Origin: an uncultured Clostridia bacterium
GTDB taxonomy: Bacteria > Bacillota > Clostridia > Christensenellales > Borkfalkiaceae
Reading direction: 5' to 3'
DNA length: 49,322 nucleotides
Assembly (NCBI GenBank): GCA_904419075.1
Contig: CAJFQM010000018.1
Span: forward strand, 1-49,322
Made by a program: the position numbers and the translations under genes. Below the pieces are notes generated by a model. That model was given only the letters and a program-made list of their open reading frames with translations, did not search any database and was not told the origin of the DNA. Positions 1-7,894 of the stretch are shown here, one piece after another (the first letter of the stretch is position 1; every line of letters begins with the position of its first letter).

Positions 1-394
1 TAACTTTTTTCTTATTTAAGAAAGAAAAGCGGCGGTGCTGGAACGGGAAGCACCACCGCGGGAAGGAAGGCGGAATTATAGAAACGGGGAAGCCCGGCGG
101 GCGGGCTTCCGAGATATGGAAGAAAGAAAACGGAAAGCCGCGGGCGGCTTTCTCGGGGTTGGAGCTTGTCGCGAGAGGACGGCCGCCACGGTGAAGCTGC
201 CCAGAAAGCGGATAAATAACGAATCCCGCGCCCGTGCGCCTGGATTAGGACGAAAAGAAAAAAAGCGGCCGATAGCCGCACGAAAAAAGACTTTTTATTT
301 TTGTTGATTTGGGGGAAAATTGGGGGCAAGCTCCAAAAATACCCCGAAAATGAAAGAAAAATGAGCAAAAACCTTTAATTTTTGCTCATTTTGG
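1..394. other. Non-coding hairpin-rich stretch
   Basis: No convincing coding sequence is visible here. The stretch holds several GC-rich inverted repeats separated by A-rich linkers: one near 29-59, one near 88-110 (GGAAGCCC with GGGCTTCC), one near 131-150 (GAAAGCCG with CGGCTTTC), and GCGGC-cgata-GCCGC near 266-280. The last is followed by an A/T-rich run. This may be the 3' part of a structured RNA or a row of terminators of genes left of the window. I found no RNase P, tmRNA or SRP hallmark in it. Confidence 0.35.
357..392 (-). terminator. Terminator of the tRNA cluster
   Basis: An inverted repeat of AATGAGCAAAA and its complement, read on the minus strand directly downstream of tRNA-Glu, is followed by a T-rich run. 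It is placed to end the tRNA transcript. Confidence 0.75.
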
Positions 395-469
395 TGGTGA
401 CCCCAACGGGACTTGAACCCATGTTACCACCGTGAAAGGGTGGTGTCTTAACCGCTTGACCATGGGGCC
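395..469 (-). tRNA. tRNA-Glu (anticodon TTC)
   Basis: The minus strand folds as a 75-nt cloverleaf. The acceptor stem is GGCCCCA pairing with TGGGGTC, the anticodon loop is CTTTCAC, the T loop is GGTTCAAGTCC, and the 3' CCA is encoded. It is the last of three tandem minus-strand tRNA genes and is followed by a clear terminator. Confidence 0.95.
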
Positions 470-540
470 ATCTATATTAAACGCACTTTCGTGCGAATAA
501 TGACTGTATGATAAAACGGAAAATTCCGCGTTGTAAGCAA

Positions 541-617
541 TGGTAGCGGCGATGAGATTCGAACTTATGACCTATCGGGTATGAACCGATCGCTCTAACC
601 AACTAAGCTACGCCGCC
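541..617 (-). tRNA. tRNA-Met (anticodon CAT, elongator type)
   Basis: A 77-nt cloverleaf on the minus strand starts GGCGGCG and ends with an encoded CCA. The anticodon loop reads TTCATAC. The anticodon stem lacks the three consecutive G-C pairs of initiator tRNA, so this is the elongator form. A CAT-anticodon tRNA-Ile that is modified to lysidine cannot be excluded from sequence alone. Confidence 0.85.
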
Positions 618-620
618 ATT

Positions 621-697
<77 letters not shown>

Positions 698-886
698 ATA
701 ATGGCCTCTCGAACACATGCTTTTGAAAAACACACGCACTCAAAAGAGCTAATTAATAATACTAAAAATAAAAGGATTTGTCAACTGTTTTTTGTAAGTT
801 TCCGAAAAAAATCTCAAAAATTTTTTCATCGGATATTTTCACGCAGAATCTTCGCGAAAAACGGTAAAAATCGGATATCGAACAGA

Positions 887-1741
887 TTACTCCATTCTGT
901 TTTCCAGAAATTTTCTTGCATCGTAACCTTGTTTGTAAAGGAGATAGGTCATTACCTGCGGAGCGGAGAAATCTTTTAAGGGAACTTCTTCCAAAATTCC
1001 GCTTTCCAATTCTGACTTAATCATCTTATAGGGCAGAAAGCTGTATCCCAACCCGTTTTCGAGATAATGGAAAAGTTTTGACGAATTGTCCACTTCCAGA
1101 CGGAACACATAATTTTTCGGAAACAGGGAACGGATAAAAGCTCCGACCTCACTCAGGGCAAAATTGCACATCAGATAGGGAATATGTGTGAGTTCTTCCT
1201 GTGTTACGCCTTCGGGGTATCGATTTAAGCCTTTCCCCGCGACTAAAACGAGTCTGTCGGAATCGAACACCTCACAGACATATCCCGTTCGCTTTAAGGG
1301 AACCGAAGAAAATACGAGATCTAAAACGTTGTCCTGTAAAAGCTGTATAAGATCCAAAGAATGTCCCAAGACCACCTTTACGGAAGTGAAGGTGTTATTT
1401 TTCAGACATTCGTCGACGAGCGGCCGTACATAGGTCTCATAGGTCGCGTTGATTGCTCCTATGGAAAATTTTCTGGTATAGGCAGAGACGGCGTTTATTT
1501 CTTCGAGGGAGGTTTCCTGCAATTCGATGATTCTCTCCGCGTATTTCAAAAAAATCTTGCCTTCTTCGGTCAAAGTCACCGTTTTGGAGCCGCGCGTAAA
1601 AAGTCTTTTTCCGACTTCCTTTTCCAATTCGCTGATGCGGTTCGTGACGGTGGATTGAGCGATAAACATCTGTTCCGCGGCCAAGGTAAAATTCTTTACT
1701 TTCGACAGAAATATGAATGTTTTAAGTTCTTCGGTATTCAT
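887..1741 (-). CDS. LysR-family transcriptional regulator
   Basis: The 284-residue protein has the normal LysR length. Residues 1-60 are the winged HTH (TEELKTFIFLSKVKNFTLAA, then QSTVTNRISELEKEVGKRLF), followed by the linker helix and a periplasmic-binding-type effector domain to the end. LysR proteins bind DNA as tetramers and respond to a small ligand, which cannot be predicted here. I chose the ATG at 1741, where the HTH begins. A longer reading frame adds 59 upstream residues that look non-coding and run into the promoter of the next gene. It is divergent from yggS, the usual arrangement for a LysR target, so yggS or the regulator itself may be controlled from the 120-bp gap. Confidence 0.9.
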   Translation of the reverse strand: MNTEELKTFIFLSKVKNFTLAAEQMFIAQSTVTNRISELEKEVGKRLFTRGSKTVTLTEEGKIFLKYAERIIELQETSLEEINAVSAYTRKFSIGAINATYETYVRPLVDECLKNNTFTSVKVVLGHSLDLIQLLQDNVLDLVFSSVPLKRTGYVCEVFDSDRLVLVAGKGLNRYPEGVTQEELTHIPYLMCNFALSEVGAFIRSLFPKNYVFRLEVDNSSKLFHYLENGLGYSFLPYKMIKSELESGILEEVPLKDFSAPQVMTYLLYKQGYDARKFLENRME

Positions 1742-1862
1742 TGAAAAAAAATGATTGTCCTTATCTATTTTATCTATTGCATAAGTTATTATAACATTAT
1801 AAGTGCAGAAAAGCAAGTAAAAACGGAGGATGGAAAAGGATTTCTTGGGTTGTTGAGGATCA

Positions 1863-1891
1863 TTGACAAACAGGCGGGGAAAGAGTATAAT
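1863..1891 (+). promoter_or_regulatory. Sigma-A promoter of yggS
   Basis: A perfect consensus TTGACA (1863-1868) and TATAAT (1886-1891) are separated by 17 bp, 27 bp before the start codon. It is the best promoter in the window. Confidence 0.85.
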
Positions 1892-1917
1892 AAATAGCAG
1901 AAAAGAGGAGCAGGTCA

Positions 1918-2607
1918 ATGGAAATTACGGCAATAGAAGAAAAAGTACGGCAGATAAAGACGGAGCTTTCGTCGGGAAACGTTTTCGGCGAACGGGTATT
2001 TCTCGTGGCGGCGACAAAGACGCAAAGCGCGGAGTGCATAAATGCGGCGATCCGCGGCGGAGCGGATGCCGTAGCGGAGAATAAGGTTCAGGAATTCAGA
2101 GAAAAGACGGAATTTCTGCTTCCCTGCCCTCAACATTTTATCGGGCATTTGCAGACGAATAAGGTAAAGTATCTGGTGGGGAAAATTTCTCTCTTTCATT
2201 CCTGTGACCGTGACGAACTCGCAGAGGAAATTTCTCGTATTTCCGTCAAAAAGAATGTCCGTTCCGAGGTTTTGATACAGGTAAATATCGGCAGAGAAAT
2301 CACGAAAGGCGGTTACGCTCCCGAAGAGGCCCGGGAGGCATGGGAGCGATTGCGGGAAAAGGAAGGACTGCTCGTCAGGGGATTTATGGCCATGTTGCCC
2401 GATTCGGACGATCAGGGACTTTTGGCCGACCTTGCGGACGAAATGCGCGCTTTGTATGATACCGCAAGGCGAAAGGATGAAAATATTTCCTTTCTCTCTA
2501 TGGGCATGAGCGGAGATTATAAACTTTGTATCGCGCACGGCAGTAATATGATTCGCCTCGGCTCCACGCTTTTCGGGGCGAGAAACTATCAAAAAAGCCC
2601 GATGTAA
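1918..2607 (+). CDS. yggS: YggS-family PLP homeostasis protein
   Basis: The 229-residue protein has the YggS/PLPBP fold. The PLP lysine sits in VAATKTQ (K34), followed by FIGHLQTNKVKYLV, SMGMSGDYKLCI and the C-terminal IRLGSTLFGARNY. These cytosolic proteins bind pyridoxal 5'-phosphate through the lysine, have no known catalytic turnover, and keep free PLP and amino acid pools balanced. The start is fixed by GAGGAGCAGG just upstream and by the consensus promoter. In many Bacillota yggS sits in the sepF/divIVA cluster; here it stands alone between a LysR regulator and an XRE regulator. The family call is secure. Confidence 0.95.
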   Translation: MEITAIEEKVRQIKTELSSGNVFGERVFLVAATKTQSAECINAAIRGGADAVAENKVQEFREKTEFLLPCPQHFIGHLQTNKVKYLVGKISLFHSCDRDELAEEISRISVKKNVRSEVLIQVNIGREITKGGYAPEEAREAWERLREKEGLLVRGFMAMLPDSDDQGLLADLADEMRALYDTARRKDENISFLSMGMSGDYKLCIAHGSNMIRLGSTLFGARNYQKSPM

Positions 2608-2639
2608 ACAAAAGTTGACGGAAAGTAAATTGCTGTTTA

Positions 2640-2669
2640 TGGACAACATTCCGTAAAATGTCGTATACT
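2640..2669 (+). promoter_or_regulatory. Probable promoter of the XRE decapeptide protein
   Basis: TGGACA (2640-2645) and TATACT (2664-2669) are 18 bp apart, 28 bp before the ATG at 2698. Confidence 0.55.
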
Positions 2670-2697
2670 GAATGTAAAAAAAGGAGTGGCCATCATT

Positions 2698-3462
2698 ATG
2701 CAATTTTATCAAAAACTTTCCGAACTGAGAAAAAGCGCGGGACTTTCTCAGGAAGAGCTTGCGGCGAAGGTAGGGGTTTCCCGACAGACGGTATTCAAAT
2801 GGGAATCGGGACTGAGTTCGCCCTCCATGGACAATATTCTCGTCCTCTGCCGTTTGTTTTCCGTATCCGCCGACGAGCTTATAGGGAATACTCTCCCGAA
2901 AGAAAGTAAAGAAGAAATACAGGCGGTACCGGTTTTTTCCGTTTACAGATTCAGATACGAGTATAAGAGCAAGCGAACGCTTTGGGGACTTCCGCTCGTA
3001 CATATCCATATCGGCTTCGGATTTTGTAAGGCAAAGGGAATTATTGCAATCGGCAATATTGCATGCGGACTCGTTTCTGTCGGAGGTCTCGCTTTGGGTC
3101 TGTTATCCATAGGCGGTTTTGCCTTGGGGCTTTTAGTATTCGCGGGGCTTGCGGCGGGCGGATTCGCGGTCGGCGGATTGGCACTGGGCGCTTTTGCCGT
3201 CGGCGGTTTAGCCGTCGGATTCATCGCCGTGGGCGGAGCGGCGATCGGAATGTATTCCTTGGGCGGAGCGGCCATAGCAGCCAACATTGCCGCGAGTTCG
3301 GGAAACGGTTATGCGCATGCGCCGTTGGTCGTGTCGGACGGCGTTCCGTCGGGAAGCTATACTCGTCTCGTTTCCGATTTCGGGGAATTGTTGCAGGCGG
3401 CTAAAGAACTGGTTCCCTCGACGCCGCGTTGGATTTTAGAGCTGATGTCCTCAATTTTGTGA
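2698..3462 (+). CDS. XRE-type HTH protein with a glycine-rich decapeptide-repeat domain
   Basis: Residues 1-65 are an XRE-type HTH (KLSELRKSAGLSQEELAAKV, then VSRQTVFKWESGLSSPSM). After a linker, residues 114-197 form about eight repeats of exactly ten residues with the pattern G-x-x-[AS]-[VIL]-G-G-x-A-x. Glycines recur at 114, 124, 134 and so on to 184, with GG pairs at 129/130, 139/140, 159/160 and 169/170. The repeat is hydrophobic and would suit a beta-solenoid or a membrane-associated sheet. The last 55 residues are soluble. ATG 2698 lies 11 bp after AAGGAG; an upstream in-frame GTG at 2686 overlaps that site and is less likely. The HTH suggests regulation of DNA. What the repeat does is unknown. 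Confidence 0.85.
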   Translation: MQFYQKLSELRKSAGLSQEELAAKVGVSRQTVFKWESGLSSPSMDNILVLCRLFSVSADELIGNTLPKESKEEIQAVPVFSVYRFRYEYKSKRTLWGLPLVHIHIGFGFCKAKGIIAIGNIACGLVSVGGLALGLLSIGGFALGLLVFAGLAAGGFAVGGLALGAFAVGGLAVGFIAVGGAAIGMYSLGGAAIAANIAASSGNGYAHAPLVVSDGVPSGSYTRLVSDFGELLQAAKELVPSTPRWILELMSSIL

Positions 3463-3544
3463 CGTTTTAAGGCCGAAAACGGCCGAAATTGCGCGTGTAA
3501 CGTGAAATGATACAGGATTTTTTTCAAATGCAACCGTAAAGCGC

Positions 3545-3573
3545 TTGAAATTGCGCTTATGCCGCGGTATAAT
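3545..3573 (+). promoter_or_regulatory. Promoter of the membrane XRE protein
   Basis: TTGAAA (3545-3550) and TATAAT (3568-3573) have a 17-bp spacer, 35 bp before the start codon at 3609. Confidence 0.75.
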
Positions 3574-3608
3574 CGGGGCATAAAAAACAGGAGCGAGGAA
3601 AACGAAAA

Positions 3609-4604
3609 ATGAGCTTTGGCACAAACGTTCTTTTTTATCGGAAAAAGTTTGGAATCACGCAGGAGGAACTTGCGGAAAAATTAGACGTTACGCGGCAGAC
3701 GGTATCGAGATGGGAAACGGACAGCGCCTTTCCGGACATGGAAAAACTTTTGGCGCTCTGTAAGATCTTTGACTGTAATATGGAAGTGCTCGTCAGAGGC
3801 AATGCGGAGGCGGAGAATACAAAGCAATATAAAGCGAATTTAGACGCTTATAATAAGCACATGAATATGTATTCGGCTTTGATTACGTCGGGGGTATGTA
3901 TCATTCTGGCGGGCGTGACGGCCATGCTGTTTCTCTATTCTGCGGGAGTGCGTGAAGTGTTGGGCGTAGTGACGCTTCTCTCGTGTATCGCGATCGCCGT
4001 GGCGATTTTTATTTCCGGCGGAGTGGCCCACGGAAATTTCATGCGGGAAAACCCGGGGATGGAGAAATATCCTTTGGAGCGCCTGCGCGCGTTCCGCCGA
4101 AAAGAGCCCTTTTTATATGCCGGAGCGACAGTGCTCATTCTCATCGGAATCATTTTAATGGTTGCGATGTGCTATGAGGACGGATATTCTCCCGCAGGTT
4201 TTACGGCGGAGGAATGGGAATATTTTGCGGGAGGAATATTTTTACTTCTTGTGACCGTAGCCGTGGGCATGTATGTGTCCACCGGCATGACGGCGGCAAA
4301 ATACGACGTGAAGAGCTATAATCGGGAATGCCGTATGCGCGAGTGCGACGAATCGTTTGAAGAAGAGCTCTCCGCGATTACGGAAGAGAAGTTGAAGGAG
4401 AAATGTTCCGAGGCTTTGTCGAAAAAAGGGGAGCGCATCAGCGGCGCGATCTGCGGAAGCATCATGTTGACGGCGACGGCTCTTTATTTGGTTTTCGGTT
4501 TTCTCAAAAATTGGTGGCATCCCGGCTGGATAGTTTTTGTCGTAGGCGGAATTCTCTGCGGTATCGTCTCTCTGATCGTGGAAGCGATTTGCGGAAAAAA
4601 ATAG
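3609..4604 (+). CDS. XRE-type HTH protein with a multi-pass membrane domain
   Basis: The 331-residue protein starts with an XRE-type HTH (ITQEELAEKLDVTRQTVSRW, residues 15-35). The remainder shows about six hydrophobic segments, near residues 93-115, 117-138, 165-187, 205-226, 280-300 and 306-328, with a charged cytoplasmic stretch around 240-278. Such membrane-tethered XRE regulators are common in Clostridia and presumably pass a membrane or envelope signal to DNA; the signal is unknown. It has its own promoter and its own terminator, so it is a single-gene unit. The HTH resembles that of the preceding gene, suggesting an old duplication followed by acquisition of different C-terminal parts. 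Confidence 0.85.
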   Translation: MSFGTNVLFYRKKFGITQEELAEKLDVTRQTVSRWETDSAFPDMEKLLALCKIFDCNMEVLVRGNAEAENTKQYKANLDAYNKHMNMYSALITSGVCIILAGVTAMLFLYSAGVREVLGVVTLLSCIAIAVAIFISGGVAHGNFMRENPGMEKYPLERLRAFRRKEPFLYAGATVLILIGIILMVAMCYEDGYSPAGFTAEEWEYFAGGIFLLLVTVAVGMYVSTGMTAAKYDVKSYNRECRMRECDESFEEELSAITEEKLKEKCSEALSKKGERISGAICGSIMLTATALYLVFGFLKNWWHPGWIVFVVGGILCGIVSLIVEAICGKK

Positions 4605-4631
4605 ATATTTGAAATTTTTGAAAAAACGATG

Positions 4632-4660
4632 AAAGCCCCGCTCAAAATAAGCGGGGCTTT
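4632..4660 (+). terminator. Rho-independent terminator
   Basis: AAAGCCCCGCT and AGCGGGGCTTT form an 11-bp stem with a 7-nt loop, 28 bp after the stop of the membrane XRE gene. Confidence 0.85.
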
Positions 4661-4675
4661 CCGACATTCGGGCAG

Positions 4676-4705
4676 TTGACAAAACGGTCGGATTTATGAT
4701 ACAAT
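4676..4705 (+). promoter_or_regulatory. Sigma-A promoter of the YiiX-like gene
   Basis: TTGACA (4676-4681) and TACAAT (4700-4705) have an 18-bp spacer. It lies about 80 bp before the chosen start codon and leaves room for the structured leader that follows. Confidence 0.75.
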
Positions 4706-4713
4706 AATTTGCG

Positions 4714-4761
4714 GACAGCCGCGCGGCTGTTTTTCATAGTATACGGGGTATACTATGAAAA
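4714..4761 (+). promoter_or_regulatory. Structured 5' leader: terminator-like hairpin plus 14-bp inverted repeat
   Basis: Directly after the -10 box, CAGCCG-cg-CGGCTG is followed by five T residues, which looks like an intrinsic terminator. It runs straight into a perfect 14-bp inverted repeat (arms 4731-4744 and 4748-4761, 3-nt GGG loop). The T run of the first belongs to the left arm of the second, so the two structures partly compete. This could be an attenuator or an operator. No leader peptide or known riboswitch core is evident. Confidence 0.5.
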
Positions 4762-4786
4762 AGGCTTTTGTAAAGGACGTCGGGAT

Positions 4787-5647
4787 ATGGAAAAAGAAAA
4801 ACGGAAGAAAAAAAACGTAAAAAAACGTGTCGCCATTACCTTGGCGTGTATCGTGTTCTTTGTGGGAAGCGTTCTTTTGGGCTTGCAAATCGGCGTGATT
4901 TATACCGACCGCACTTGGGTGCATTGGTGGCCCGACTATGAAAAGAAGGATATTACCGCAACACTGGAAAAAAGTACTTTGACCGCGGCGGATTATGAGC
5001 TTTTGTACGAACAGACGGGCTTGACGAAGCTCGGCGTAGACGGCCTTTGGGGAAGCGGAAACTCCCGACAGATTTTGAAAATACAGGATTTCTATTTTGA
5101 GGAACATACGGTCACTTGCAGCCGTTTCAATCCTTACACTTACAGCGAGACGATTGAAAAACATGCGCCCATAGCGAAATTGGAGGACGGAGACATCGTC
5201 GTTTCGGCGACGACGCACGTATCGGGTTGGCGGTTGGGGCATGCCGCTCTGGTAGTGGACGGGGATACGGGGACGCTTGCGGAAGCGTTCGGGCCGGGCG
5301 AAGTGAGCAAGCTCAGCAGTATCAGTTCCTTTACGGATCTCGCCAATCTGATGATTTTGCGCCCGAAATTCCCGAAAGAATTTCGCGAACAGGTCGCTGA
5401 GTATGCGAAAGAAAACCTTCTCGGCGTAAAATATAGTTTTGCGGTGGGGATACTCTCCAAAAAATATAACGAGGACTCCTTTACCCGTACCCAGTGCGCT
5501 CATCTGGTCTGGTATGCTTATCGGCATTTCGGCGTCGATCTGGATTCCAACGGCGGACTCGTGGTGACGCCCCCCGAAATGGCGAACTCTCCGTATGTAG
5601 AGGTGGTGCAGATTTACGGCTTTGATCCCGTGAAATTGTGGACGTAA
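4787..5647 (+). CDS. Membrane-anchored permuted NlpC/P60 (YiiX-type) cysteine hydrolase
   Basis: The 286-residue protein has a Lys/Arg-rich start and one membrane segment (about 14-37), so the catalytic part probably faces the outside. The YiiX/DUF830 pattern of permuted papain-like enzymes is visible: LEDGDIVVS, then GHAALVV with candidate His152, and TRTQCAHLVWYAY with candidate Cys237. Members cleave or transfer amide bonds, often in cell wall peptides or lipids; the substrate here is unknown. I chose ATG 4787 because AAAGGA lies 9 bp upstream. A longer in-frame reading would start inside the leader hairpins. It is followed by a TIGR04076 gene 60 bp downstream, perhaps in the same transcript. 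Confidence 0.75.
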   Translation: MEKEKRKKKNVKKRVAITLACIVFFVGSVLLGLQIGVIYTDRTWVHWWPDYEKKDITATLEKSTLTAADYELLYEQTGLTKLGVDGLWGSGNSRQILKIQDFYFEEHTVTCSRFNPYTYSETIEKHAPIAKLEDGDIVVSATTHVSGWRLGHAALVVDGDTGTLAEAFGPGEVSKLSSISSFTDLANLMILRPKFPKEFREQVAEYAKENLLGVKYSFAVGILSKKYNEDSFTRTQCAHLVWYAYRHFGVDLDSNGGLVVTPPEMANSPYVEVVQIYGFDPVKLWT

Positions 5648-5707
5648 TTGAGATTTTTGCGGGGGAGATCGCAGGGTGAAGAAGCGAAGGAAAAGGAGGC
5701 GGGAAAC

Positions 5708-6052
5708 TTGAAAAAGTGTAGAATCACCGTTTTGAAATGCGGTTTTGATGAGGAGCTCGCCCGCGAATACGGGGCCGAGGGATTGGGCAGATGTCCCATG
5801 CTGAAAGAAGGGCAGGTATTCTATGCGGACTACGCGAAGCCGAAAGGCTTTTGCGACGAGGCTTGGAAAGCGATTTATCAATATGTATTTGCCTTGTCGC
5901 ACGGCGTGGACGATCTGTTTTATTACGGTGACTGGATCGGAAAACCCGGAGTGGCGATTTGCAGTTGCAACGACGGCCTGCGCCCCGTTATTTTCAAAAT
6001 CGAGCGGACGGAGGAAGATTCCGTCATCGACTATATACCGAATAAGGAATGA
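5708..6052 (+). CDS. TIGR04076 family protein
   Basis: The 114-residue cysteine-containing protein matches the TIGR04076 pattern: a start like KKCRITVLK, then RCPMLKEGQ, PKGFCDEAWKAIYQYV, and the C-terminal CNDGLRPVIFKIER. These small soluble proteins are widespread in anaerobes; their function is not known, although the conserved cysteines suggest metal or redox chemistry. The start is TTG at 5708, eight bases after AAGGAGG. No ATG gives a protein of family length. Confidence 0.8.
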   Translation: MKKCRITVLKCGFDEELAREYGAEGLGRCPMLKEGQVFYADYAKPKGFCDEAWKAIYQYVFALSHGVDDLFYYGDWIGKPGVAICSCNDGLRPVIFKIERTEEDSVIDYIPNKE

Positions 6053-6095
6053 AATTGTCTTTCGGGGCGGAATTTTTATAAAAGCGGGGAACGAT

Positions 6096-6929
6096 ATGAA
6101 GTGGGACGAAACGGAAAAAGAATATGCGTTAACGCCGAAGGAAGTCTATACGATGATTACGGGCGCGACGGGCGGGCTCGGAGAAGCGTTCGTCCGTATA
6201 GCGGCGAAGAACGGGGAAAATTTAATCTTGACGGGCCGATACGAAGGAAAACTTCGCCTGCTCAAAGAGAAGATACTCGCGGAGCATACGGGAATCGACG
6301 TGCGCATATATGCGGCAGATTTGTCGGACGAGGCGAGCAGAGCTTTAATGATGCGGGCGATCGCGGAAGCGCATTTGAAAATAGCCCGCCTTATCAACGT
6401 CGCGGGGGCGGATATTCAAAAGCCCTTTTCCGATTATACGCAGGAAAAGATCTCTTTTCAATGTCGGGTGAATTTCGAGGCCGCCGCGGCGCTTTGTCGT
6501 TTTGCGCTCGGGGTACGGGCAAAAGAGCTGGAAATTATCAATATTTCCAGCGTTTCGGGGCTCTGTCCCATGCCCTATTTTGCCGTTTACAGCGCGATGA
6601 AAGGGGCGCTCACTTCCTTTTCCGCCTCTCTTCGGGAGGAGATGAAGGGGAAAGGAGTAAAAGTAACGGCGGTATTGCCCGGTGCGATGCCTACCCGCGC
6701 GGATGTCCGCGCGCAAATCGAAGGACAGGGGGTATGGGGAAAACTTGCAGCCAAAAGTCCCGCTTTTGTTGCGGAATGTAGCTTAAAAGCGGTAAAAAAG
6801 AACCGCCGGAAAATCATTCCGGGGTTTTGGAACAAAGTCATGAACATAATCTTGAAAATTTTACCCCTGCCTTGGAAGCTCAAATTTATCGCGCGGCGTT
6901 GGAGCAAAATTTCCAAGGACGCTTTTTGA
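6096..6929 (+). CDS. Short-chain dehydrogenase/reductase
   Basis: The 277-residue Rossmann enzyme of the classical SDR family has the NAD(P) motif TGATGGLG (22-29), NVAGA (101-105), Ser152 in NISSVSG, and Tyr165-Lys169 in YSAMK. GRYEGKL after the second strand (Arg48) is compatible with NADP preference. The C-terminal 50 residues are basic with a hydrophobic stretch and may touch the membrane, as in SDRs annotated as acting on lipids or ketones. The substrate is unknown. The start is ATG 6096; the upstream frame overlaps the TIGR04076 gene out of frame and has no family similarity. The ribosome site (GGGGA) is weak. Confidence 0.85.
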   Translation: MKWDETEKEYALTPKEVYTMITGATGGLGEAFVRIAAKNGENLILTGRYEGKLRLLKEKILAEHTGIDVRIYAADLSDEASRALMMRAIAEAHLKIARLINVAGADIQKPFSDYTQEKISFQCRVNFEAAAALCRFALGVRAKELEIINISSVSGLCPMPYFAVYSAMKGALTSFSASLREEMKGKGVKVTAVLPGAMPTRADVRAQIEGQGVWGKLAAKSPAFVAECSLKAVKKNRRKIIPGFWNKVMNIILKILPLPWKLKFIARRWSKISKDAF

Positions 6930-7035
6930 TTTCAGCCCTTGTTTTCTCTCGGAAACTTTGTTGTAGCTTCGGAAATGTTTTGATTGTTAGGAAACACAAG
7001 GAGTTAAAGCGGCAATAAATGCGCATACTTCGGAT

Positions 7036-7890
7036 ATGAAAAGAATCGTATCCGCATTTGCGTCGTTATTGCTGTTTTTTATTTTCTTCTGTGCAATCGA
7101 ATTTTTCGCCGCACCTTTATCGGCTTTTTCTCCGTCGGCGTGCATCTCTTCAAAAAGCGAAACGCTCTCTGTCGCCGCAGACCTGCCCCGTCTCTCTGCC
7201 GAGGAGAAAACGGGTGACTCCGTGTCGGAAAAACGAGAAATCGTTTCCGTCCTCACGGCAAAAATCGACGGAAAAACGTGGACTTTCCGTTTGAGCGGCA
7301 CGGGCGGTCCGTTCATGAAGGAGCTCCGCATCGAAGTGTTAGAGGGAAAAAAACGAGTGTGCTTCATTACTCCGCCAAAGGATTACGGATTTTCTCCCGC
7401 CATTCAGATTTATAATTTTTCGGAAAACGAGCCGTTTCTCTTTTATTCCGCGCAATCGGGCGGGAGCGGCGGATATGGCTTTTACAACGTCTATCGCTTG
7501 AAGGATGACAAATGTACTCTCGTATACGACGAGGCATGCGATTCCCGTGCCAACGTCTTTTCGGCGCGTTTTGCGGAAGGCTGTAAAATGTGCGTCCGAA
7601 ACGAAGCGACCAAGGACGAACTTATGGTAGACGTCTCGTATATGCCGCCCGAATTTCGGGAAAAAATCTTTTCTTCCGATTGCCGCCCTAAGGGAGAGGA
7701 AGTAAATATCAATCCCGTTTCCGTCGTATTTCCCTATTATAATTCGTCGGTCGGGCTCTATCAGCTGATGACTTTTCGTTCGGTCACGGCAGTGGCGGAA
7801 GTCAATCGCCTCGGCTATATCGTGCAGAATTTAAAATTTTCGGGAGGAGCTTTCCGTCCTTACTTTACGGAGTTTTCCATCGATTTTTGA
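7036..7890 (+). CDS. Secreted protein of unknown function
   Basis: The 284-residue protein begins with a classic signal peptide: basic MKR, a hydrophobic core to about residue 24, then AAPLSAFS as a likely cleavage region. The exported remainder is polar with many short beta-like strands and two cysteine-bearing stretches. I do not recognise the family. There is no lipobox. No ribosome site sits directly before ATG 7036. AAGGAG lies 33 bp upstream, before a seven-codon frame (7019-7039) whose TGA overlaps this ATG, so translation may be coupled. Confidence 0.7.
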   Translation: MKRIVSAFASLLLFFIFFCAIEFFAAPLSAFSPSACISSKSETLSVAADLPRLSAEEKTGDSVSEKREIVSVLTAKIDGKTWTFRLSGTGGPFMKELRIEVLEGKKRVCFITPPKDYGFSPAIQIYNFSENEPFLFYSAQSGGSGGYGFYNVYRLKDDKCTLVYDEACDSRANVFSARFAEGCKMCVRNEATKDELMVDVSYMPPEFREKIFSSDCRPKGEEVNINPVSVVFPYYNSSVGLYQLMTFRSVTAVAEVNRLGYIVQNLKFSGGAFRPYFTEFSIDF

Positions 7891-7894
7891 AAGT

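Noticed and set aside
12..368. 118-codon minus-strand frame at the left edge
   Set aside because: It crosses the GC hairpins and the tRNA terminator, has no ribosome site and shows no protein-like pattern.
541..617. tRNA-Ile with lysidine-modified CAT anticodon
   Set aside because: It cannot be excluded from sequence alone, but the general layout fits elongator tRNA-Met equally well, and Met is the default reading.
1742..1918. 59-residue N-terminal extension of the LysR protein
   Set aside because: The HTH begins at the internal ATG, and the extension would overlap the consensus promoter of yggS.
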